The position numbers and the translations under genes were made by a program. Below, one piece after another: positions 27,202-36,415 of a stretch of 48,889 bases of DNA (the first letter of the stretch is position 1; every line of letters begins with the position of its first letter). The notes beneath the pieces were generated by a model. That model worked only from the letters and a program-made list of their open reading frames with translations. It was not told where the DNA came from and searched no databases. Source of the DNA: Aquisalimonas lutea (GTDB lineage: Bacteria > Pseudomonadota > Gammaproteobacteria > Nitrococcales > Aquisalimonadaceae); assembly GCF_030409225.1 (NCBI RefSeq), contig NZ_JAUFPK010000005.1, positions 1 through 48,889 on the forward strand, read 5' to 3'.

Positions 27202-28536
27202 ATGACAAAATCAATGACCCGGAAGCTGGCGGCGGCGGGTCTGGGGCTCATCGTCGGTTTGACCGGCATGGCGACAGCCCAGGCCCAGTCCGAGGAAGCC
27301 CAGTATCTGCCCAGTCTGGTATACCGTACCGGTCCCTACGCCCCTAGCGGTGTGGGCTTTGCCGACGGTTTCTCCGACTACGTTACCCTGGTCAACGAGC
27401 GCGACGGCGGCATCAACGGCGTGCCCATCGAGCTCGAGGAGTGCGAGACCGCCTACTCCAATGACCGGGGCGCGGAATGCTACGAGCGGCTCAAGAACCG
27501 TGGCGACGGCGACGGCGCGACGGTCATGGCGCCGCTGTCCACCGGCATTACCTACACCCTGATCCCGCGCACCCGCGAGGACAATATCGTCCTCCATACC
27601 ATGGGCTACGGGCGTGCCGACGCAGCCTACGGCCCGGTGATGGACTGGGTGTTCATGGTGCCCACCACCTACTGGTCCAGCACCACGGTGACCATGCAGC
27701 ACATCGCCGACCAGGAAGGCGGCTGGGAGAACCTGGAAGGCAAGACCATCGTCCATGCCTTCCACGACTCCGCCTACGGCCGCGAGCCGCTGGAAGTGCT
27801 GCGGGGCTATGCCGAGGAATACGGCTTCACCCTGGAGGAGATGGCCATCTCGCCCCCGGGCGTGGAGCAGCGCTCCGTGTGGACCCAGATCCGCCGCATG
27901 CAGCCCGACTGGATCTCGCTGTTCGGCTGGGGCGTCATGAACCCCACGGCGATTCGTACCGCCAACTCCATGGGCATTGATGTCTCGAAGATCATCGGCG
28001 GCATCTATGCGGCCCAGGATGATGCGGTGGAGCCGGCCGGCAGCGCCGCCGAAGGCTACAAGGCGGTAACCTTCCACGGTCCGGGCAGCGACTACCCTGT
28101 CTACGACGATCTCCAGGAGTACGTCTATGACCCGGGCCTGGCGGCCGGCGACGGCAGCCAGCAGGGCAAGATCGCCTACAACCGCGGGCTGATCAACGCT
28201 GCCTACATCATCGAGGCCTGGCGCCAGGCGCAGCAGGAGTTCGGTGAAGGCGAGGTCATGGGCCGCGAGGAGACCAAGTGGGCCTGGAACCAGCTGACCA
28301 TCACCGAGGAGCGCACCGAGGAGCTGGGCATGAAGGGCCTGATGCCCCCGGTGGACGTGACCTGCAGGGACCACGAGGGTGGCGGCCTGGCCCTGATCCA
28401 GCAATGGAACGGCGAGTCCTGGGAGCAGGTGACCGACTTCATGGAGCCCGACATGGAACGGGTGTTCCCGCTCTACAGGGAATCCGCGCTGGAGTACGCC
28501 GAGAGCGAAGGCGTCGAAGTCAAGGAATGCGACTAG
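27202..28536 (+). CDS. ABC transporter periplasmic substrate-binding protein (HAAT family)
   Basis: The 444-residue protein has an N-terminal signal peptide (basic MTKSMTRK, hydrophobic AAAGLGLIVGLTGMATA) with a likely signal peptidase I site after AQA, near residue 28. The mature part is a type I periplasmic binding fold (LPSLVYRTGPYAPSGVG at the start; KTIVHAFHDSAYGREPL in the middle). It delivers the substrate to the LivHM-like permeases. GGAGGAG at 27189-27195 fixes the start at 27202 over an ATG 15 bases earlier. The protein is longer than LivJ/LivK (about 370), which suggests a non-amino-acid ligand such as an aromatic or acyl acid (inference). Confidence 0.9.
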   Translation: MTKSMTRKLAAAGLGLIVGLTGMATAQAQSEEAQYLPSLVYRTGPYAPSGVGFADGFSDYVTLVNERDGGINGVPIELEECETAYSNDRGAECYERLKNRGDGDGATVMAPLSTGITYTLIPRTREDNIVLHTMGYGRADAAYGPVMDWVFMVPTTYWSSTTVTMQHIADQEGGWENLEGKTIVHAFHDSAYGREPLEVLRGYAEEYGFTLEEMAISPPGVEQRSVWTQIRRMQPDWISLFGWGVMNPTAIRTANSMGIDVSKIIGGIYAAQDDAVEPAGSAAEGYKAVTFHGPGSDYPVYDDLQEYVYDPGLAAGDGSQQGKIAYNRGLINAAYIIEAWRQAQQEFGEGEVMGREETKWAWNQLTITEERTEELGMKGLMPPVDVTCRDHEGGGLALIQQWNGESWEQVTDFMEPDMERVFPLYRESALEYAESEGVEVKECD

Positions 28537-28545
28537 GCGATACGC

Positions 28546-28578
28546 GGGCCCGGGGGCACGATGCCCCCCGGGCCTTTT
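28546..28578 (+). terminator. Terminator-like hairpin between binding protein and LivF-like gene
   Basis: GGCCCGGGGGCA at 28547-28558 pairs with TGCCCCCCGGGCC at 28562-28574, with one bulged C, around the loop CGA. TTTT follows at 28575-28578. It probably attenuates transcription inside the transporter operon, so that the binding protein is made in excess over the second ATPase and the PaaK-like ligase. Confidence 0.7.
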
Positions 28579-28600
28579 GTCTCGCGTCGGAGAATGACTA

Positions 28601-29428
28601 ATGGCTGAAGCAACAACAGCGCGGGATCCGCTGCTGGTCATGCAGAACGTGGAGGTGGTCTACAACCACGTCGTTCTGGTGCTCAAGGGCGTTTCCCTGG
28701 AAGTGCAGGAGGGCGACATCGTGGCCCTGCTCGGCGGCAACGGCGCCGGCAAGAGCACGACGCTCAAGTCCGTCTCCGGATTGCTGACCGGGGAGCGCGG
28801 CGAGATCACGCGGGGGCACATTACCTACCAGGGCGAGAACGTCAGCCACATCCCGGCGCCGGCCCGGGTGGAGAAGGGGCTGTCCCACGTCATGGAAGGG
28901 CGACGGGTGTTCGAGCACCTGACCGTGGAAGAGAACCTGACGGTGGGCGCCTACAGCCGCAATATCAGCACGCAGCAGACGCAGCAGGACCTGGAGCGCG
29001 TCTACGAATACTTTCCCCGTCTCCGGGAGCGGCGCCGTTCCACTGCCGGGTACACCTCCGGCGGCGAGCAGCAGATGCTCGCCCTGGGGCGGGCACTCAT
29101 GGCGAGCCCGAAGATGATCCTGCTGGACGAGCCGTCCATGGGCCTGGCTCCGCAGCTGGTCGAGGAGATCTTCGAGATCGTCTCCCGGCTGCGTCGCGAG
29201 CAGCAGGTCACCTTCCTGGTGGCCGAGCAGAACACCAATGTCGCGCTAAAGCACGCGGATTTCGGCTACATCCTGGAGAACGGCCGCGTCGTGCTCTACG
29301 GCACCGGCAATGAGCTGCGCGAGAACGCGGACGTCAAGGAGTTCTACCTGGGCGTCGGCTCCGGCGAGGCGCGCAAGAGCTTCCGCGACGTCAAGCACTA
29401 CCGCCGGCGCAAGCGCTGGCTGGCGTGA
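28601..29428 (+). CDS. livF: Branched-chain-amino-acid-type ABC transporter, ATP-binding protein (LivF-like)
   Basis: The 275-residue ATPase has Walker A GGNGAGKST at residues 45-53. The signature YTSGGEQQMLALGRAL, Walker B MILLDEPSMGLAP and switch VAEQNTN follow. It is longer than E. coli LivF (237) because of a basic C-terminal tail (KSFRDVKHYRRRKRWLA). Tails of this kind are common in LivF copies next to ligase genes. It is the second ATPase of the importer, 64 bases after the binding-protein gene and behind an attenuator-like hairpin. Confidence 0.9.
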   Translation: MAEATTARDPLLVMQNVEVVYNHVVLVLKGVSLEVQEGDIVALLGGNGAGKSTTLKSVSGLLTGERGEITRGHITYQGENVSHIPAPARVEKGLSHVMEGRRVFEHLTVEENLTVGAYSRNISTQQTQQDLERVYEYFPRLRERRRSTAGYTSGGEQQMLALGRALMASPKMILLDEPSMGLAPQLVEEIFEIVSRLRREQQVTFLVAEQNTNVALKHADFGYILENGRVVLYGTGNELRENADVKEFYLGVGSGEARKSFRDVKHYRRRKRWLA

Positions 29429-29470
29429 GCGGGGCGCCGGCGTCATTCGATCTGGTCAAGGAGTTGAATC

Positions 29471-30715
29471 TTGAGTGACAACCGCTATTTCGATGCACGC
29501 GAGACGCGCTCGCCGGACGAGCGGCTGGCCGAGCAGATGGCCATGGTGCGTACCGTGCTCGAGCACGCGCGGAGCCGGTCCCGGTACTGGGGCGATCAGC
29601 TCGCGGACGTGGACCCGGCGTCGATCCGCGAGCCGGCGGACATGGCGCGCATTCCGCTGACCCGCAAGGAGGACATCCCGGGCCGGCACGCGGAGCAGCC
29701 CCCGTTCGGCGGCATGGAGGCGGCCTCCATGGCCGACATGGCCCACGTCTTCCAGTCCCCCGGCCCCATCTTCGAGGCCGCCGAGGACAAGGGCGACTAC
29801 TGGCGCTTCGGTCGCGCGTTCTGGGCCGCCGGCCTGCGTCCGGGGGAGCTGGTCCACAACACGCTCTCCTATCACCTCACGCCCGCGGGCATGATGCTCG
29901 ACAGCGGCGCCCGGGCCGTCGGCTGCCCCGTGTTCCCGGCCGGCATCGGCAATACCGACGTGCAGGTCGAGGCCATCGAGCGCCTGCGACCGCCGGTGTA
30001 CGCCGGCACGCCGTCGTTCCTCAAGGCGCTTCTGGACAAGGGCCAGGAGCTCGGCCGCGACGTTTCGTCCATCAATCGGGCCCTGGTGGGCGCCGAGCCG
30101 CTGAGCAGCAGCCTGCGCGAGGAAATGGGCAGCCGCGGCGTGCGCGTGCTGCAGATGTTCGGCACCGCCGAGCTGGGCCTGGTCGCCTACGAGTCCGAGG
30201 CGGTAGAAGGGCTCATCACCGACGAGGACGTCCTGGTCGAGGTGGTGCGTCCCGGCAGCGGCGAGCCGGTGGCCGAGGGTGAAGTGGGCGAGATGGTGGT
30301 GACCGTGCTGCGCGCCGGGGCGTTCCCGATCATCCGCTTCGCCACCGGCGACATGACCGCCTTCCTGCCCGGGCCCAGCCCCTGCGGGCGCACGGCGCCG
30401 CGGATCAAGGGCTGGATGGGGCGCGCCAACCAGACCACCAAGGTCAAGGGCATGTTCGTCACGCCGGAGCAGATCAATGCCGTCATGGCGCGGCACCCGG
30501 AGATCCGGCGGGCGCGCCTGGTGGTGACCCGGGAGAACGAGAAGGACGCCATGACCCTGCATGTGGAAACCCAGGCAGGGGATGCCGGTCTGAATGACAG
30601 GATCGCGGAATCCCTCCAGGCCGTCACCAAGATGCGCGGCGACGTGCGCGTGGCGGCGGAAGGGGAGCTGCCGAACGACGGCAAGGTGATCGCGGACGAG
30701 CGCTCCTTTGACTGA
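29471..30715 (+). CDS. Phenylacetate-CoA ligase-like (PaaK-related) AMP-binding protein
   Basis: The 414-residue protein starts with TTG at 29471, preceded by AAGGAG at good spacing. It resembles PaaK-type ligases in length and in several segments: [59 protein letters not shown] and [19 protein letters not shown]. The last is the PaaK C-terminal hinge. The canonical phosphate-binding SSGTTGKP motif is replaced by FQSPGPIF at about residues 94-101. The protein may therefore be a divergent ligase subfamily or have altered chemistry. It is the second ligase-type gene of the transporter locus, 42 bases after the LivF-like gene. Confidence 0.8.
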   Translation: MSDNRYFDARETRSPDERLAEQMAMVRTVLEHARSRSRYWGDQLADVDPASIREPADMARIPLTRKEDIPGRHAEQPPFGGMEAASMADMAHVFQSPGPIFEAAEDKGDYWRFGRAFWAAGLRPGELVHNTLSYHLTPAGMMLDSGARAVGCPVFPAGIGNTDVQVEAIERLRPPVYAGTPSFLKALLDKGQELGRDVSSINRALVGAEPLSSSLREEMGSRGVRVLQMFGTAELGLVAYESEAVEGLITDEDVLVEVVRPGSGEPVAEGEVGEMVVTVLRAGAFPIIRFATGDMTAFLPGPSPCGRTAPRIKGWMGRANQTTKVKGMFVTPEQINAVMARHPEIRRARLVVTRENEKDAMTLHVETQAGDAGLNDRIAESLQAVTKMRGDVRVAAEGELPNDGKVIADERSFD

Positions 30716-30753
30716 GTCCGGGATCGCGCCGTCACGACGGTGCAACAACCGAT

Positions 30754-30769
30754 CCCTGCCGAGGCAGGG
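30754..30769 (+). other. Small hairpin in the mmsA leader
   Basis: CCCTGC and GCAGGG form a perfect 6-base-pair stem with a CGAG loop, ending just 2 bases before the GAGGAG ribosome binding site of mmsA. It has no T-run, so it is not a terminator. It could influence translation start. Its small size makes chance possible. Confidence 0.35.
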
Positions 30770-30783
30770 TGCGAGGAGATGCC

Positions 30784-32301
30784 ATGAGTACCGTACGTAG
30801 TGAGACCACGCAGAACGTGCCGCTGCTGATCAACGGCGAATTCGTCCAGAGCACCACCGGCGACTGGATCGACGTCACCAACCCGGCCACCCAGGAAGTC
30901 ATCGGCCGCGCCCCCGTGGCCACGGATGCCGAGATGGCCCGGGCCATCGGTGCCGCCGAGGAGGCGTTCCGGACCTGGCGGGACGTGCCCGTCCAGGAGC
31001 GCATGCGCTGCCTCATGCGCTACCAGGCCCTGCTCAAGGAGCACCACGACGAGCTGGCGGAGATCCTCGCCCGGGAGACGGGCAAGACCATGGCCGACGC
31101 CAAGGGCGATGTCTGGCGCGGCATCGAGGTGGTGGAGCACGGCTGCAGCGTGCCGACCCTGATGATGGGCGAGACCACCGAGAACGTCGCCAAGGGCATC
31201 GACACCCACAGTATCGTCCACCCCATCGGCGTGTGCGCCGGGATCACCCCGTTCAACTTCCCGGCCATGATCCCGCTGTGGATGTTCCCGCTGGCGGTGG
31301 CCTGCGGCAACACCTTCGTGCTCAAGCCCTCGGAGCAGGACCCGCTGACGCCCATGCGGCTGGCGGAGCTGTGGCACGAGGCCGGGTTCCCGGCGGGTAC
31401 GCTGCAGGTGGTGCACGGGCGCAAGGACCAGGTGGACTACCTGCTGGAGGACCCCGCCATCAAGGCCGTGTCCTTCGTCGGCTCGGTGCCCGTGGCCACC
31501 CACGTCTATCGCACGGCCACGCACAACCTCAAGCGGGTGCAGTGCATGGGCGGCGCCAAGAACCACATGGTGGTCATGCCCGACGCCAACAAGGAGCAGG
31601 TGATCAACCACCTGGTGGGCGCATCCTGCGGGGCCGCCGGCCAGCGCTGCATGGCCATCTCCGTGGCCGTGCTGGTGGGCGAGGAGACCCGCGGCTGGAT
31701 GGACGAGATCCGCGAGGCGGTGGGCGGTATCCGCCCCGGGCCCTCGGACGACCCGGACGCCGCCTACGGGCCGCTGATCAGCCCGGCCGCCAAGGAGCGC
31801 GTCGAGCGCTTGATCGGCACGGCGGAGCCGGAAGGCGCGAAGCTTCTGCTGGACGGGCGCGGCCATACCGTGGACGGCTACCCGGACGGCAACTGGGTGG
31901 GGCCGACGCTCATCGACGATGTCACCACGGACATGACCGTCTACCAGGAGGAGATCTTCGGCCCGGCGCTGCTGTGCATGCACGTGGACACCCTCGAGGA
32001 GGCCATCGAGCTGGTCAACGCCAACCCCTACGGCAACGGCACCTCCATCTTCACCCGTTCCGGGGCGGCGGCGCGCAAGTACCAGCACGAGACCGAGGTC
32101 GGCCAGGTCGGGGTGAACATCCCCATCCCGGTGCCGGCGCCGTTCTTCTCGTTCACCGGCGGCAAGAACTCCTTCTTCGGCGACCTGCACGCCTACGGCA
32201 AGCAGGCGATCCGGTTCTACACCGAGACCCGGACCGTCATCAGCCGCTGGCCGGAGTCGGACCTGCCGTCCGGGCCCAACATGACCATCAGTATGCGGTA
32301 G
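30784..32301 (+). CDS. mmsA: Methylmalonate-semialdehyde dehydrogenase (CoA-acylating)
   Basis: The 505-residue aldehyde dehydrogenase has the MMSDH pattern. The Rossmann segment [16 protein letters not shown] is in the middle, followed by [16 protein letters not shown]. The catalytic Cys289 is in GQRCMAIS. It converts (methyl)malonate semialdehyde to propionyl-CoA or acetyl-CoA with NAD+ and CoA, the last step of valine degradation here. The ATG at 30784 follows GAGGAG. It opens the valine operon, which continues for five more genes. Confidence 0.96.
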   Translation: MSTVRSETTQNVPLLINGEFVQSTTGDWIDVTNPATQEVIGRAPVATDAEMARAIGAAEEAFRTWRDVPVQERMRCLMRYQALLKEHHDELAEILARETGKTMADAKGDVWRGIEVVEHGCSVPTLMMGETTENVAKGIDTHSIVHPIGVCAGITPFNFPAMIPLWMFPLAVACGNTFVLKPSEQDPLTPMRLAELWHEAGFPAGTLQVVHGRKDQVDYLLEDPAIKAVSFVGSVPVATHVYRTATHNLKRVQCMGGAKNHMVVMPDANKEQVINHLVGASCGAAGQRCMAISVAVLVGEETRGWMDEIREAVGGIRPGPSDDPDAAYGPLISPAAKERVERLIGTAEPEGAKLLLDGRGHTVDGYPDGNWVGPTLIDDVTTDMTVYQEEIFGPALLCMHVDTLEEAIELVNANPYGNGTSIFTRSGAAARKYQHETEVGQVGVNIPIPVPAPFFSFTGGKNSFFGDLHAYGKQAIRFYTETRTVISRWPESDLPSGPNMTISMR

Positions 32302-32307
32302 TACCGG

Positions 32308-32330
32308 CGGGGCGGCCGCAGGCCGCCCCG
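32308..32330 (+). other. Intergenic GC hairpin between mmsA and the acyl-CoA dehydrogenase
   Basis: A perfect 10-base-pair stem (CGGGGCGGCC / GGCCGCCCCG) with a GCA loop lies 7 bases after the mmsA stop. There is no T-run, so it is more likely an mRNA-stability or processing element than a terminator. Confidence 0.55.
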
Positions 32331-32349
32331 ACCGATCGGGAGAGCCCGC

Positions 32350-33510
32350 ATGGATTTCGAACTGAACGACGATCAACTCGCGTTCCGGGAGACCGCGCGC
32401 GAGTTCGCCGAGCGCGAGCTCGCGCCCAACGCGGCGCGCTGGGACGAGGAATGCATCTTCCCGGTGGAGACCCTGCGCCTGGCCGGCGAGCTGGGCTTCT
32501 GCGGTGTCTACTGCCCCGAGGACGTGGGCGGCCTGGGGCTGTCGCGGCTGGACGCGACCATCATCTTCGAGGCGCTGTCCGCCGGCTGCACCTCGACCAC
32601 GGCCTACATCACCATCCACAACATGGCCACCTGGATGGTGGCGACCTTCGGCCAGGCCGCGGTACGCGAGGCCTGGTGCCCGCAGCTCACCGCCGGCGAG
32701 AAGCTGGCCTCGTACTGCCTCACCGAGCCGGGTGCGGGCTCCGACGCGGCGTCGCTGCGAACGAAAGCAGTCCGCGACGGTGACGGCTATCGGCTGACCG
32801 GCAGCAAGTCGTTCATCTCCGGCGCCGGCGAGACGGACCTGCTGGTGGTCATGGCCCGCACCGGCAGGGAGGGTGCCGGCGGCATCTCCGCCTTCGCCGT
32901 GCCCGCCGACGCCGAGGGCATCAGCTACGGCCGCAAGGAGGGCAAGATGGGCTGGAACAGCCAGCCCACCCGGGGCATCACCTTCGAGGATGTCTACGTG
33001 CCCGCGGACAACCGCCTGGGCGAGGAGGGCGACGGCTTCAGGATCGCCATGAAGGGCCTGGACGGCGGGCGGCTGAATGTTGCCACCTGCTCGGTGGGCA
33101 CCGCCGCGGCCGCCCTGGATGCCGCCCGCCGTTACGCCGGCGAGCGCAAGCAGTTCGGCCAGGCGCTGGGCGAGTTCCAGGGCGTGCAGTTCAAGCTCGC
33201 CGACATGGCCACGGAGCTGGTCGCCGCCCGGCAGATGGTGCGCCTGGGGGCGGCGCGGCTGGACGCCAACCACCCCGAGGCGACCACCTACTGCGCCATG
33301 GCCAAGCGCCTGGCCACGGACCTGGGCTTTCGCATCTGCAACGAGGCCCTGCAGGTCCACGGTGGCTACGGCTACATCCGCGAGTATCCGCTGGAGCGCC
33401 ACGTCCGTGATGTGCGGGTGCACCAGATCCTGGAAGGCACCAACGAGATCATGCGGGTCATCATCGCCCGGCGCCTGCTGGCACCGGGCGGCGAGAATGT
33501 TGTCGGCTGA
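32350..33510 (+). CDS. Acyl-CoA dehydrogenase, isobutyryl-CoA dehydrogenase-like
   Basis: The 386-residue flavoprotein starts [20 protein letters not shown] and has the FAD/substrate segment [15 protein letters not shown]. The catalytic glutamate is at position 362 in [10 protein letters not shown], the position used by short/medium-chain and isobutyryl-CoA dehydrogenases. It should oxidise isobutyryl-CoA to methacrylyl-CoA, passing electrons to ETF. Position between mmsA and the hydratase/hydrolase genes supports the isobutyryl-CoA assignment over other substrates. Confidence 0.9.
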   Translation: MDFELNDDQLAFRETAREFAERELAPNAARWDEECIFPVETLRLAGELGFCGVYCPEDVGGLGLSRLDATIIFEALSAGCTSTTAYITIHNMATWMVATFGQAAVREAWCPQLTAGEKLASYCLTEPGAGSDAASLRTKAVRDGDGYRLTGSKSFISGAGETDLLVVMARTGREGAGGISAFAVPADAEGISYGRKEGKMGWNSQPTRGITFEDVYVPADNRLGEEGDGFRIAMKGLDGGRLNVATCSVGTAAAALDAARRYAGERKQFGQALGEFQGVQFKLADMATELVAARQMVRLGAARLDANHPEATTYCAMAKRLATDLGFRICNEALQVHGGYGYIREYPLERHVRDVRVHQILEGTNEIMRVIIARRLLAPGGENVVG

Positions 33511-33557
33511 GGCGCTGTCCCGGCCGGGATCCACACGCAGCAACACTGGGGACATCA

Positions 33558-34334
33558 ATGGCTTTCGAAACCATTACCAGCGAAAAGCGCGACGGCATCG
33601 GCGTGATCACGCTCAACCGTCCCAAGGTCCTGAATGCGCTCAACAGCACCCTCATGGGCGAGCTGGGTGAAGCGCTGGCCGCCCACGAGGCGGACGACGA
33701 GGTGGCCGTGATGGTCATCACCGGCAGCGAGAAGGCCTTCGCCGCCGGCGCGGACATCAGCGAGATGCAGCCCAAGAGCTTCGCCGATGTCTACAGCGAG
33801 GACTTCATTACCGCTCAGTGGGAGGAGGTGACCCGCTGCCGCAAGCCGGTCATCGCCGCGGTGGCCGGCTACGCCCTGGGCGGCGGCTGCGAGCTGGCGA
33901 TGATGTGCGACTTCATCCTCGCCGCGGATACGGCCAAGTTCGGCCAGCCGGAGATCAAGATCGGAGCCATCCCGGGGGCGGGCGGCACGCAGCGGCTCAC
34001 CCGCTTCGTGGGCAAGTCCAAGGCCATGGAGATGTGCCTCACCGGCCGCATGATGGACGCCGACGAGGCCGAGCGCTCCGGCCTGGTCAGCCGGGTGGTG
34101 CCGGCGGACCAGCTCCTGGACGAGGCCATGAAGACCGCCGGGAAGATCGCCGGGCTGTCCCGGATCACGGTGCCCATGTGCAAGGAGTCGGTGAACCGCG
34201 CCTATGAGACCACGCTCTCCGAGGGGGTGCGCTTCGAGCGCCGGGTGTTCCATTCCGTGTTCTCCACCGAGGACCAGAAAGAGGGTATGGCGGCCTTCGT
34301 CGACAAGCGCGAGCCGCAGTGGAGGCACCGGTAA
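33558..34334 (+). CDS. Enoyl-CoA hydratase (methacrylyl-CoA hydratase role likely)
   Basis: The 258-residue crotonase keeps both catalytic glutamates of true hydratases: Glu112 in [11 protein letters not shown] and Glu132 in [15 protein letters not shown]. These are 20 residues apart, as in rat ECHS1 (144/164). The oxyanion-hole segment [11 protein letters not shown] is near residues 61-71. It adds water to 2-enoyl-CoA. In this operon the likely substrate is methacrylyl-CoA, giving 3-hydroxyisobutyryl-CoA. The stop overlaps the next start by one base. Confidence 0.94.
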   Translation: MAFETITSEKRDGIGVITLNRPKVLNALNSTLMGELGEALAAHEADDEVAVMVITGSEKAFAAGADISEMQPKSFADVYSEDFITAQWEEVTRCRKPVIAAVAGYALGGGCELAMMCDFILAADTAKFGQPEIKIGAIPGAGGTQRLTRFVGKSKAMEMCLTGRMMDADEAERSGLVSRVVPADQLLDEAMKTAGKIAGLSRITVPMCKESVNRAYETTLSEGVRFERRVFHSVFSTEDQKEGMAAFVDKREPQWRHR

Positions 34335-35458
34335 TGAGCGACACGCCCGTCGTTTTCGAGACCCTGGACACCGCCGACGGCCAGCAGCTCAAGCGGGTGC
34401 GGCTGAACGCCGAGAAGTCGCTGAACTCGCTGAGCCAGGCCATGATCGATGCGCTGCAGCCGGCCCTGGACGAGTGGGCCGCGGACGATGCCGTGGCCGC
34501 CGTGTTCCTGGAGGGCACCGGCGACAAGGCCTTCTGCGCCGGCGGCGACGTGGTCAGCCTCTACCACGACATGCGCCGGCACGCCGAGGGCGAGCCGGCG
34601 CCGGTGGCGGAGCGGTTCTTCACCACGGAGTACCGGCTGGACCACACGGTGCATACCTATCCCAAGCCCATTGTCTGCTGGGCGGACGGCATCGTCATGG
34701 GCGGCGGTGTCGGCCTGCTGGCGGGCACCAGCCACGGCATTCTCACCGAGCGCTCGCGGCTCGCCATGCCGGAGATGCCCCTGGGCCTGTTCCCGGATGT
34801 CGGCGGCACCTTCTTCCTCGGCCGCATGCCCGGGCGCATGGGCTACTACCTGGGCATTACCGGCGAGCACGTGTTCGGCAGCGATATCTTCGAGCTGGGC
34901 CTGGGCAGCTACATGATCGCCTCGGACCAGCGCGAGACCGTGGTCGAGGCCCTGCGGGCGGCACGCTGGGGACGCTCCGACCGCGACCGGCACGAGACCG
35001 CGAGCCAGGTGCTGGCAGGCGTGTGGCAGGCCCATGATGCCTCGGGTGCAACGCCGCTCATGGACCGGTTCGCGACCATCCAGGCGCTGACCGACCATGC
35101 AACGCCCGGCGCCGTGGTGGAGGCCATTCATCGCGCCGCCGACAGCGACGAGTCGCTGCAGTCGGTGGCCAAGGGGCTGGGGCGCGCCTGCCCCGTGTCC
35201 CAGGCGGTATTCGACCGGCAGTACCGGGGCGGCCGGCACCTGTCCCTGGCCGAGTGCTTCCGGCGGGAGCTGGCCATGGCGGTGCAGGCATCGCGCCGAC
35301 CGGACTTCCGCGAAGGCGTTCGCGCCCTGCTGGTGGACAAGGACCGCAGCCCGAGCTGGTCCGTGCCGTCCCTGGCGGAGGTCCCCGAGGCCACCATCGA
35401 CGCGCATTTCACGCTGCCGGCGGACTACACGTCGCATCCGCTGGCGGATCTGTCGTAA
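34334..35458 (+). CDS. 3-hydroxyisobutyryl-CoA hydrolase
   Basis: The 374-residue protein is a long crotonase-family member of the HIBCH type. The oxyanion-hole segment DKAFCAGGDVVSLYHD is near residues 63-78. Glu147 in MPEMPLGLFPDVGG and Asp155 are the catalytic acid pair typical of the hydrolase. It removes CoA from 3-hydroxyisobutyryl-CoA in valine degradation, preventing build-up of toxic methacrylyl-CoA. The ATG at 34334 follows GGAGG and overlaps the hydratase stop by one base. Confidence 0.94.
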   Translation: MSDTPVVFETLDTADGQQLKRVRLNAEKSLNSLSQAMIDALQPALDEWAADDAVAAVFLEGTGDKAFCAGGDVVSLYHDMRRHAEGEPAPVAERFFTTEYRLDHTVHTYPKPIVCWADGIVMGGGVGLLAGTSHGILTERSRLAMPEMPLGLFPDVGGTFFLGRMPGRMGYYLGITGEHVFGSDIFELGLGSYMIASDQRETVVEALRAARWGRSDRDRHETASQVLAGVWQAHDASGATPLMDRFATIQALTDHATPGAVVEAIHRAADSDESLQSVAKGLGRACPVSQAVFDRQYRGGRHLSLAECFRRELAMAVQASRRPDFREGVRALLVDKDRSPSWSVPSLAEVPEATIDAHFTLPADYTSHPLADLS

Positions 35459-35462
35459 CAAC

Positions 35463-35486
35463 GCCCGGGGCCGAACGGGCCCGGGC
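35463..35486 (+). other. Imperfect GC hairpin between HIBCH and mmsB genes
   Basis: GCCCGGGGCC and GGGCCCGGGC pair with one mismatch around GAAC, just after the 3-hydroxyisobutyryl-CoA hydrolase stop. There is no T-run. It resembles the mmsA-distal hairpin and may act in mRNA stability within the operon. Confidence 0.45.
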
Positions 35487-35509
35487 CAAGCCGTCTGGAG
35501 GAGGGAGCC

Positions 35510-36415
35510 ATGGCGACCATCGGTTTCATCGGACTGGGCAACATGGGCGGCCCCATGGCCACCAACCTGGTTAACGCCGGCCACACCGTGCAGGTGTTCG
35601 ATCTCGCCACGGAGGCGGTGGAGAGGCTCGCGAAGGCCGGCGCGACCGGTTGCCAGAGTGCTGCGGAGGCCGCCAGCGGCGTGGAGATGGTGATCACCAT
35701 GCTGCCGGCGGGCAAGCACGTCCGCAGCCTCTACCTGGGCGACGACGGGCTGCTGGCGAACGTCGCGCGCGGGACGCTGCTGGTGGACTCCAGCACCATC
35801 GATGCGGACACGGCCCGGGCGGTCGCCGCCGAGGCGGAGCAGGCCGGCTGCCCCATGATCGACGCCCCGGTCTCCGGCGGCGTGGCGGGCGCCGAGGCGG
35901 GCAAGCTGGTGTTCATGGTGGGCGGCGCGAGCGGTCCCGTGGAGCAGGCGCGGCCGGTGCTGGACGTCATGGGCCGGGCGGTGTTCCACGCCGGCCCGGC
36001 GGGGGCCGGGCAGGTGGCCAAGATGTGCAACAACATGCTGCTCGCCATCAGCATGATCGGCACCTCGGAGGCCATCAACCTGGGCGTCGCCGAGGGGCTC
36101 GACCCCAAGGCCCTGTCGGACATCATGCAGCAGGCCTCCGGCGGCAACTGGGTGCTCAACGGCTACAACCCCTATCCCGGGGTCATGGACGGCACGCCGG
36201 CCTCGCGCGGGTACACCGGCGGCTTCGGCACCGCCCTCATGCTCAAGGACCTGGGGCTCGCCCAGGACGCCGCGCTCAAGGACGGCAAGGCGACGCCGCT
36301 AGGGGCGCTGGCGCGCAATATCTACGCGCTCCATGATGCCGGCGGCAACGGCCACAAGGATTTCTCCAGCGTGATCGAGTTCCTGCAGCACGGCGGAGGA
36401 TCGGCGTCGCAATGA
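35510..36415 (+). CDS. mmsB: 3-hydroxyisobutyrate dehydrogenase
   Basis: The 301-residue protein has the N-terminal NAD-binding GFIGLGNMGGPMATNL (residues 4-19). The substrate-binding DAPVSGGVAGAEAG and catalytic Lys171 in GQVAKMCNNML follow. It oxidises 3-hydroxyisobutyrate to methylmalonate semialdehyde, the substrate of MmsA. GGAGGAGGGAGCC precedes the ATG. The stop overlaps the next gene (ATGA). Confidence 0.96.
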   Translation: MATIGFIGLGNMGGPMATNLVNAGHTVQVFDLATEAVERLAKAGATGCQSAAEAASGVEMVITMLPAGKHVRSLYLGDDGLLANVARGTLLVDSSTIDADTARAVAAEAEQAGCPMIDAPVSGGVAGAEAGKLVFMVGGASGPVEQARPVLDVMGRAVFHAGPAGAGQVAKMCNNMLLAISMIGTSEAINLGVAEGLDPKALSDIMQQASGGNWVLNGYNPYPGVMDGTPASRGYTGGFGTALMLKDLGLAQDAALKDGKATPLGALARNIYALHDAGGNGHKDFSSVIEFLQHGGGSASQ

